Source: Acidovorax sp. (lineage in GTDB: Bacteria; Pseudomonadota; Gammaproteobacteria; Burkholderiales; Burkholderiaceae_C). Taken from it: 64,000 nucleotides of DNA. Below are positions 58,715-64,000 of this stretch, piece by piece (the stretch's first letter is position 1; each line of letters starts with the position of its first letter). Under the pieces are notes generated by a model. That model was not told where the DNA came from. It saw only the letters and a list, made by a program, of their open reading frames with translations, and made no database searches. The position numbers and the translations under genes were made by a program. Location of the stretch: the NCBI RefSeq assembly GCF_021287135.1, contig NZ_JAJTBB010000011.1, forward strand, positions 1 to 64,000. The letters are read 5' to 3'.

Positions 58715-59544
58715 TGCGCGCAGATGGCGTAGGACGCGCAGGAGGTGGTCTGGTTGGTGTCGCGGTAGGAGTTCAGCAGCTGAACCGTCCAGCTTTGCAC
58801 GCCCGCGCCGCAGGCACCGTCGGCCGTTGGGTAGCTGGAGGCCACGAACACCGCGCCGGCATTGTTGTTGCCCAGGTTGTTGGCACCCTGGTAGCCGCCG
58901 CCGATCACCTTTTCGCCGGCATGGCAGCAGGCGGTGACGGCGCAGGTGTCGGCGTTGCCTGTGGCCGTGGCGGACCGCACGGTCGCCACCAGCGCGCTGA
59001 CGCCCGCAGGGCCCTGGGGACCGGTCGCCCCGGTGGCGCCGGCGGCTCCGGTCGGGCCGACAGGGCCCGCCGCGCCCGTGGCGCCGGGGGTGCCCGGCGT
59101 GCCCGCTGGGCCAGCGGGGCCGGTGGCCCCTGCCGCACCGGTCAACCCGGCAGGGCCGGTGGCTCCCGTGGCACCTGTCGCACCCGAGGGGCCTGTCGCC
59201 CCAGTAGCCCCGGTGGCGCCTGCGGGGCCCGTGGCCCCGGTGGCGCCGGTAGCACCCGTCGCCCCGGTGATGGCGCCCGCTGCGCAGTGCCCCAGCCGGC
59301 CGGACGGCCCGTCGAAGCACAGCACGTTGGCATTGCTGCTGGGCGTGCCTGCCAGGCTGGGCATGAACACGTCGCCACTGTCTTGGACCCGAAGGCGCTC
59401 GGCATTGGCGGGGCCTTTGACGACAAAACCGCCGCCGGGCGGCGGCGTGACGCTGACGTCGGCAGCGTGGACCGTCAAGGAAGCCAGTGCCATGCAGGCT
59501 TGTCCGGCCCACAGCGACTTGTGCAAGAAAGCGGTACGTTTCAT
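58711..59544 (-). CDS. Secreted collagen-like protein
   Basis: 277 aa from ATG 59544. A signal peptide ends near SLTVHAAD. Residues 30-93 form an N-terminal domain, residues 94-181 about 29 Gly-X-Y triplets ([23 protein letters not shown]), then a Cys-rich C-terminal domain with [20 protein letters not shown] and [13 protein letters not shown]. Bacterial collagen triplets form stable triple helices without hydroxyproline. The gene leads the five-gene operon with the hydroxylase and sulfotransferase, which makes it their obvious candidate substrate. Thr- and Ala-rich triplets would offer hydroxyl groups for sulfation. Confidence 0.88.
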   Translation of the reverse strand: MKRTAFLHKSLWAGQACMALASLTVHAADVSVTPPPGGGFVVKGPANAERLRVQDSGDVFMPSLAGTPSSNANVLCFDGPSGRLGHCAAGAITGATGATGATGATGPAGATGATGATGPSGATGATGATGPAGLTGAAGATGPAGPAGTPGTPGATGAAGPVGPTGAAGATGATGPQGPAGVSALVATVRSATATGNADTCAVTACCHAGEKVIGGGYQGANNLGNNNAGAVFVASSYPTADGACGAGVQSWTVQLLNSYRDTNQTTSCASYAICAQ

Positions 59545-59690
59545 AAATCCCTGGAATGAACGAGCAGGTGGGCGGGGAGCATCGCAGCGATGCCCCGGGC
59601 GGGGGCCGTGTTCGCAAGGCCCGTGGGGCTCCGGCGGTTCGGTCAGCGCGGCGGAGTGTGCAGTAATTTGCATTTGTTGTAAATTTTTCT

Positions 59691-59704
59691 ATGACTTGTG
59701 TCAT
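59691..59704. promoter_or_regulatory. Palindrome ATGAC-ttgt-GTCAT between the collagen operon and the LysR gene
   Basis: Perfect 5-bp arms in the only AT-rich stretch of the 256-base divergent region, just after TTGTAAATTTTTCTATGA. It is a plausible binding site for the divergent LysR protein. No terminator or other gene was seen in the region. Confidence 0.45.
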
Positions 59705-59800
59705 GGGACTGCGACATCGGGGCATGTCTGCGCGGCCGCGCCAACGGCGCCCGGCAGGCGGCGGACCGGAAGACGGCCGGGCCGGGGCCACAATCCCGCC

Positions 59801-60703
59801 ATGGACTGGGACCATTTCCGTTACTTTCTTGAACTGGCGCGCGCCGGCACCCTGGCAGGGGCGGCCCGGCGGCTGGGCGTGGAGCACACCACGGTGTCGC
59901 GGCGCCTGCAGGCGCTGGAAAAGCAGGTGGGTGCGCCACTGTTTGCGCGCGAATCCGGCGGGCACCGGCTGACCGAGGCCGGGCGCCAACTGCTGCCGCA
60001 GGTGGAGGCCATGGAGGCGGCGTTCCTGGCCATTGAAAACGCCACCCCCGGCGTGCGGCAGGGCCTGCACGGGCTGGTGCGCATCGGCACCACCGAGGGG
60101 TTTGGCAACCTGGTGCTGGCGCCCCAGCTGGCCCGCTTTGCGCAGGACCACCCCGGTCTGGTCGTGGACCTGCTGGCGCTGCCGCGGCTGGTGCACCTGT
60201 CGCGGCGCGAGGCGGACATCGTGATCTCGCTGGAGCGGCCGGCCCGTGGCGCGGTGTTGGTGGTCAAGCTCACCGACTACGTGCTGCAGCTGTATGGCGC
60301 CCGCGACTATCTGGCGCGCCACCCGCCCATCCGCACGGCCGACGACCTGCGGGGCCACGCTTTCATCAGCTATGTGGACGACCTGCTGTTCAGCAAGGAG
60401 CTGCAGATCCTGGACGAGCTGCACCGGCCCGCGAACTTTGTGCTGCGCAGCACCAGCGTGCTGGCGCAGTACGAGGCCGCCCGGGCCGGCACGGGCCTGG
60501 CGGTGCTGCCGGCCTTCGTGGCCGCGCAAGACCCGTCACTGGTACCCGTGCTGCCGCAGGCGGCGCGCTTCCAGCGCACGTTCTGGATGTCCATGCCGGC
60601 CGAGAACAAGCATGTGGCGCGCATGCAGGCCACGTGGGCCTTTCTGCGCGAGGCGGTGGCGGCCCGGCAAGGGCTGTTGTTGCCGCCGGCGGGCGCAGTG
60701 TGA
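59801..60703 (+). CDS. LysR family transcriptional regulator
   Basis: 300 aa from ATG 59801. The N-terminal helix-turn-helix (MDWDHFRYFLELARAGTLAG, RRLGVEHTTVSRRLQALEKQ) and the effector domain (VRIGTTEGFGNLVLAPQLAR, then VLRSTSVLAQYEAARAGTGL) are typical. It is divergent from the collagen operon, with a palindrome between them. In related genomes a similar LysR gene lies beside mmsA (memory, not checked), so its target here is uncertain: collagen operon, mmsA or both. Confidence 0.93.
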   Translation: MDWDHFRYFLELARAGTLAGAARRLGVEHTTVSRRLQALEKQVGAPLFARESGGHRLTEAGRQLLPQVEAMEAAFLAIENATPGVRQGLHGLVRIGTTEGFGNLVLAPQLARFAQDHPGLVVDLLALPRLVHLSRREADIVISLERPARGAVLVVKLTDYVLQLYGARDYLARHPPIRTADDLRGHAFISYVDDLLFSKELQILDELHRPANFVLRSTSVLAQYEAARAGTGLAVLPAFVAAQDPSLVPVLPQAARFQRTFWMSMPAENKHVARMQATWAFLREAVAARQGLLLPPAGAV

Positions 60704-60715
60704 CGCCCGGCCCAT

Positions 60716-60770
60716 TTTGCTATAATATTTGTAGCTGTTTGCGCTTGTTCATCAACGGTTTTGGTCACTT
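60716..60770 (+). repeat. Hairpin repeat family 1, degenerate copy after the LysR gene
   Basis: TTGCTATAATATTTGTAGCT followed by GTTTGCGCTTGTTCATCAAC; the second arm has decayed. It begins 13 bases after the LysR stop codon. Confidence 0.5.
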
Positions 60771-61087
60771 TTCATCAAGAATAGCGGGCTGCGCGGTGGT
60801 CGCGGGAGGGGGGCTTAAAAGCCGCCCGCCAGGCGCCGCGGCGCCTCCAAATCCGCGAGCGCAGTCGGAGGTGCCCGGCCTGCGCTGGCGGGCTCGTTGC
60901 GGTGGGGCAGAAGGCGAGGACAAAGCGGTCAACGCAGGAAATGCCCTGCAAGCCGCCTGCTGATCCCGGCACCGCGTTGCACGCAGGTGCCTATGCTGGA
61001 GGGGCGGAACAGCAGCGTTCGCGCCCTTTTCACTCGCGGCGCGGCACGGCGGGATTTCGCGCCTTGCAGTCTTCAGGAGTTGCCGCA
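60771..61087. other. Intergenic region without a recognised gene
   Basis: About 317 bases between the LysR gene and the EF-hand gene. There is a GC palindrome (GGCGCCGCGGCGCC) near 60832-60845. Short reading frames here lack ribosome-binding sites and codon bias. A promoter for the EF-hand gene should lie near the right end, but I cannot point to it. Confidence 0.5.
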
Positions 61088-61660
61088 ATGTCGCCTCTTA
61101 TCTCGGGCCTGGCCTCGATCGCCTCGATGGTTTTCAATGCCGCGTCAGGGCGGTCCGGCGGCGCAACGCCTTCTGCGCGCCGAGCCGATTCGGCCGATGC
61201 CGCAGGGCCTTCCGCCGTGGTGCACCTCAGCCCCGAGGCCGCAGCCCTGGCCGGCCTGGCGGACAAGGGCCTGATGGTGACGCAGGGCCGGCTCGATTCG
61301 CCCGTCACTGCTGCCAGCCGCGGAGCCGTCCGCGGCGGCGGGGGCATGGGAGGCGGTTCGGTGTCCGCCCAGGATTTCCAGGACCTGCTGGCGCAGTTCG
61401 GCGCATCGGATGCCCAGAAGGAACGCCTGGCTGCGGCCTTTGACGCGGACCAGAACGGCCGCATCTCCCAGGATGAGTTCCTCAAGGGCCTGGCGAAGAC
61501 GCGCTCGGTTGAATCCACGGATTTCTCGCAGGCGGTGATGCAGCTCATGGACCATGGAGGCAACGGCAACGGCGACGGCACCGTGGCGCCGCACGAGTTC
61601 GCTGCGTTCTCGACGGCGTTTGCTGCGCTGCAAAAACGGGCCGCGGCCGGCATTGCCTGA
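61088..61660 (+). CDS. EF-hand calcium-binding protein
   Basis: 190 aa from the ATG at 61088 with CAGGAG upstream. EF-hand 1 is the canonical loop DADQNGRISQDE (119-130). EF-hand 2 is NGNGDGTVAPHE (159-170), with the same ligand spacing. The N-terminal half is low complexity with a Gly run (VRGGGGMGGGSVSAQDF). There is no clear signal peptide. Such proteins are scattered through betaproteobacteria without assigned roles; calcium binding is well supported by the loops. Confidence 0.85.
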   Translation: MSPLISGLASIASMVFNAASGRSGGATPSARRADSADAAGPSAVVHLSPEAAALAGLADKGLMVTQGRLDSPVTAASRGAVRGGGGMGGGSVSAQDFQDLLAQFGASDAQKERLAAAFDADQNGRISQDEFLKGLAKTRSVESTDFSQAVMQLMDHGGNGNGDGTVAPHEFAAFSTAFAALQKRAAAGIA

Positions 61661-61789
61661 GGCCAGGCAGTGCGGCCCACGCGGGGTGGGGGCCGCAGGA
61701 CCGGCAAGAAAAAGGCGCCTGGGGTCCCATGACGGACCGCGGCGCCCTGGTGCACCGGCAGCGCCGGCGCGCCCGTGCGAGGGGGCTGG

Positions 61790-61948
61790 TCAGATCCTGC
61801 CCATCAGCAGCAGGATGACCAGAATCAGCACCACCAGCCCTACACCGCCGCTGGGTCCATAGCCCCATGAGCGGCTGTGGCCCCAGGTGGGCAGCACGCC
61901 GATCAGGATAAGGATCAGAACGATCAAGAGAATCAGCGAAAGCGACAT
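61790..61948 (-). CDS. DUF3309 family small membrane protein
   Basis: 52 aa, too short for most gene finders. MSLSLILLIVLILILIGVLP, then TWGHSRSWGYGPSGGVGLVV and LILVILLLMGRI. Two hydrophobic helices flank a short Gly/Trp/Ser loop, exactly the DUF3309 pattern. The minus-strand start follows a GGAAC stretch. The role is unknown; members often accompany stress or general envelope genes. Single gene, convergent with the EF-hand gene. Confidence 0.85.
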   Translation of the reverse strand: MSLSLILLIVLILILIGVLPTWGHSRSWGYGPSGGVGLVVLILVILLLMGRI

Positions 61949-62064
61949 GGCGGTTCCTTGTAGTGGATTGCGGTGTGTGCATTGTTGGCACCGCTGCGCG
62001 CAGGCCCCGCAGGCGCGCCGCCCGCCACGCGGTCAGCCGTTTCCGACACCCCCTGTGGGAACAA

Positions 62065-62227
62065 GTGTCCCGGGTGGGAGATTCGTTTCATAAAGAGGCC
62101 GAAAAATCGCCGCCATGCTGCGTTGCAAATCCTCGCGATAGCACCGGCTATCGCTGTGGTTTGCGCCTTGCCTGACGATGATTTCGGCCTCTTTAGTTCA
62201 TCAACCAACTCTCCCACTCGGGACACG
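62065..62227. mobile_element. Inverted-repeat element (MITE-like), relative of the one in the PRPP-synthetase-like gene
   Basis: Long imperfect terminal repeats: GTGTCCCGGGTGGGAGA at the left and, inverted, GTGTCCCGAGTGGGAGA at the right, each running inward to AAAGAGGCCGAAA. The core has CGTTGCAAAT, the palindrome GCGATAGC-acc-GGCTATCGC and GTTTGCGCCTTGCC, in the same order as the minus strand of 44626-44796. On its minus strand it can encode GKAQTTAIAGAIARICN, similar to the peptide of the other copy. No transposase, so any movement would need help in trans. Confidence 0.75.
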
Positions 62228-62250
62228 AGTGCCCCGAGAGTCGGTTGATT

Positions 62251-62300
62251 GCTATCAAAAAAAGAGCTTGCAGCGCTTTGGGGGCGGGCGCTGCAAGCTT
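62251..62300 (-). terminator. Terminator of the EmrB-type gene, formed by a family 1 hairpin repeat
   Basis: On the minus strand AGCTTGCAGCGC and GCGCTGCAAGCT pair perfectly (12 bp), followed by CTTTTTTTGATAGC. The GCTATC, GCGCTT and GCGC parts match repeat family 1, so this copy seems to work as a rho-independent terminator about 52 bases past the stop codon. The rest of 61949-62352 holds the MITE-like element and no gene. Confidence 0.8.
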
Positions 62301-62352
62301 TTAGGGTCTCAACACGCTCCTGGAGCGTGAACCCGTGCGGGGATCTTTGCCG

Positions 62353-63987
62353 TCAGTGGGCGCCGCCCGCGTCGGCAGCGCCGCCGCCTGCCGCGCGGGG
62401 CGGTCGGCGGGTCAGCCAGATGAGCGCGATAAGGAACAGGAACAGGCCCGACGAGCCCAGGAAGATGTCGTCGGCCGCGCGCGTGAAGGCCTGCTGGTCG
62501 ATGAGCCGGTTGATCTGCGCCAGCGCCTGTTCCTGCGAGAGCCCGGCTGCCGCCAGGTTGCTCAGCGTCTGGGCAAATACCCCCTGGCCTTGCACCAGCC
62601 CCTCGGTCAGGTGCGCATGGTGCATGGCGGCGCGGCTCTCCCAGAGCGTGGTGGCGATGGAGGTGCCCATGGCCCCGGCGGTGATGCGCACGAAGTTGGA
62701 CAGGCCTGCCGCGGCAGGAATCCGTTCGGGCGCAATGCCTGCCAGCGTCAGCGTGGTGAGCGGGATGAAGAAGAACGCCATGGCCGCGCCCTGCAGCAGC
62801 GTGGGGACCAGGATGTGGATGAAATCGGTCTGCACGGTGAACTGCGATCGCATCCACAGCACGGTGCTGAACACCACAAAGGCCCCGGTGGCCATGCGGC
62901 GGGGATCCCACTGCCCGACCTTGCGCCCCACCAGCGGCGTGAGCAGGATGGCAAACACGCCCACCGGCGCCAGCGCCATGCCGGCCGAGGTGGCGGTGTA
63001 GCCCATCCACTGCTGCAACCACAGCGGCAGCAGCACCACGTTGCCGAAGAACAAGGCGTAGGCCACGGACAGCGCCAGCGCGCCAAAGGTGAAATTGCGG
63101 CCCTTGAAGAGCTTGAGGTCCACCACCGGGTGTTTTTCGGTCAGCTCCCACACCAGGAAGACGGCAAATGCGATGACAGCCACCACGGCCAGCGTGATGA
63201 TCTCGCCCGAAGCAAACCAGTCCAGCTCCTTGCCCTTGTCCAGCATGAGCTGCAGCGCGCCCACCCACAGCACCAGCAGGGAGAGGCCCACCGTGTCGAT
63301 GGGCAGCTTGCGGATCGGCGTTTCGCGCTTGTGGTAGATGCCCCAGGTCAGCACGCCGGCCAGCAGCCCCACGGGCACATTGATGTAGAAGATCCACGGC
63401 CACGAGATGTTGTCGGTGATCCACCCGCCCAGGAGCGGTCCCACCACCGGGGCGACCAGCGTGGTCACGCCCCACAGCGCCAGCGCCGTGCCCGCTAGCG
63501 CGCGGGGGTAGCTGGCCAGCAGCAGAGTCTGCGACAGCGGAATCATCGGCCCGGCCACCAGACCCTGGAGCACCCGGAAGAACACCAGCATTTCCAGCGA
63601 TGAGGCGAAGCCGCACAGCCAGGACGTGAGCACGAACAGCAGCACGCTCATGGTGAACAGGCGCACCGCGCCAAAGCGCTGCGTGAGCCAGCCGGTGAGC
63701 GGCACGGAAATGGCGTTGGCCACGCCGAAGCTCGTGATGACCCAGGTGCCCTGGTTCGGGCTCACGCCCAGGTCCCCCGCGATGGCGGGGATGGAAACGT
63801 TGGCAATGGACGAGTCCAGCACGTTCATGAACGTGGCCAGGGACAGCGACAGCGTGCCCAGCAGCAGGGCCGTCCCGTGCAGCGGCGGGTAGGCCGCGGG
63901 CGGCCCGGGCGGCGCAGCCGGTGGCGGAGGCGCGGCCGGGGCGGGGGCCTGGCCTGCCGGTTCAGCGGTGGGGTTGGCGGCAGTCAT
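62353..63987 (-). CDS. emrB: DHA2-family drug/H+ antiporter (EmrB/QacA type)
   Basis: 544 aa, fourteen predicted transmembrane segments. FMNVLDSSIANVSIPAIAGD is the DHA2 motif D1; VFFRVLQGLVAGPMIPLSQT lies in helix 4-5; GVTTLVAPVVGPLLGGWITD is the antiporter motif C. A Pro/Ala-rich N-terminal tail (30 residues) precedes the first helix. EmrB proteins work with an EmrA membrane-fusion protein and an outer-membrane channel; those genes would lie beyond the window edge, 13 bases away. The start at 63987 is an ATG. Confidence 0.93.
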   Translation of the reverse strand: MTAANPTAEPAGQAPAPAAPPPPAAPPGPPAAYPPLHGTALLLGTLSLSLATFMNVLDSSIANVSIPAIAGDLGVSPNQGTWVITSFGVANAISVPLTGWLTQRFGAVRLFTMSVLLFVLTSWLCGFASSLEMLVFFRVLQGLVAGPMIPLSQTLLLASYPRALAGTALALWGVTTLVAPVVGPLLGGWITDNISWPWIFYINVPVGLLAGVLTWGIYHKRETPIRKLPIDTVGLSLLVLWVGALQLMLDKGKELDWFASGEIITLAVVAVIAFAVFLVWELTEKHPVVDLKLFKGRNFTFGALALSVAYALFFGNVVLLPLWLQQWMGYTATSAGMALAPVGVFAILLTPLVGRKVGQWDPRRMATGAFVVFSTVLWMRSQFTVQTDFIHILVPTLLQGAAMAFFFIPLTTLTLAGIAPERIPAAAGLSNFVRITAGAMGTSIATTLWESRAAMHHAHLTEGLVQGQGVFAQTLSNLAAAGLSQEQALAQINRLIDQQAFTRAADDIFLGSSGLFLFLIALIWLTRRPPRAAGGGAADAGGAH

Positions 63988-64000
63988 GCTTGGTCAACCT

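Noticed and set aside
58990-59275. Tandem short repeats resembling a CRISPR or minisatellite
   Set aside because: The repeats code for the Gly-X-Y triplets of the collagen-like protein; units are 9-18 bases without unique spacers.
62065-62227. Short hypothetical gene on the minus strand
   Set aside because: The frame coincides with the inverted-repeat element and has no ribosome-binding site; its similarity to the other copy reflects shared repeat DNA.

Overview
The window is GC-rich and densely packed. It looks like a chromosomal segment of a Comamonadaceae betaproteobacterium (Acidovorax-like). Pointers are the aceF-lpdA pair with a lipoyl domain on E3, a Bug-type (TctC) solute receptor, a DUF3079 protein, exosortase H with its partner, the valine-catabolism genes, and a hairpin repeat family scattered between genes. 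This placement is inference from gene content; no rRNA or tRNA gene was recognised.

Layout. 1-3.5 kb: pyruvate dehydrogenase E2 (cut by the window edge), E3 and a DUF3079 gene. 3.7-5.8 kb: alpha-carbonic anhydrase, a secreted beta-propeller protein and a broken second DUF3079 copy. 5.9-12.9 kb: a type I restriction-modification operon in the order hsdR-hsdS-rhuM-hsdM, joined by 4-11 bp overlaps. 13-17 kb: a chemoreceptor fused to a solute-binding domain, and an aspartokinase of the ectoine-associated type. 17-25 kb: NHL-repeat lipoprotein, DeoR regulator divergent from nudK, a YeaQ-type membrane protein, an acylase lipoprotein and an rRNA-methylase-like enzyme. 25-32.5 kb: exosortase H pair, then EVE, AlkB, a second 2OG oxygenase, Ada and a SNF2 helicase. 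32.6-36.4 kb: PepSY protein, cytochrome b, response regulator, histidine kinase and a beta-barrel-like protein. 36.5-41.4 kb: LuxR regulator, DUF3237, Bug receptor and small envelope proteins. 41.5-46.2 kb: a frameshifted sugar dehydrogenase, then nucleoside/nucleotide phosphorylase and PRPP-synthetase-like genes. 47.2-48.8 kb: a low-GC integron cassette array (three attC sites, minus orientation, no integrase seen). 49-55 kb: valine catabolism (mmsB, acyl-CoA dehydrogenase, mmsA) with small genes and repeats. 55.1-59.5 kb: a five-gene minus-strand operon: collagen-like protein, Asp/Asn-type hydroxylase, sulfotransferase, Tat-exported binding protein and tail-collar protein. 59.8-64 kb: LysR regulator, EF-hand protein, DUF3309 and an EmrB-type exporter.

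Strongest candidates for something new: (1) the collagen-hydroxylase-sulfotransferase operon, which has the make-up of a system that builds and modifies a secreted fibrous protein; (2) a 171-bp inverted-repeat element inserted exactly in frame into the PRPP-synthetase-like gene, with a relative near 62.1 kb; (3) the cassette array; (4) an 11-copy hairpin repeat family, one copy lying in frame in the lpdA linker and another serving as the emrB terminator.

Functions are assigned from motifs and remembered family features, without database searches. Non-ATG starts, repeat limits and hand-counted site positions may be off by a few bases.
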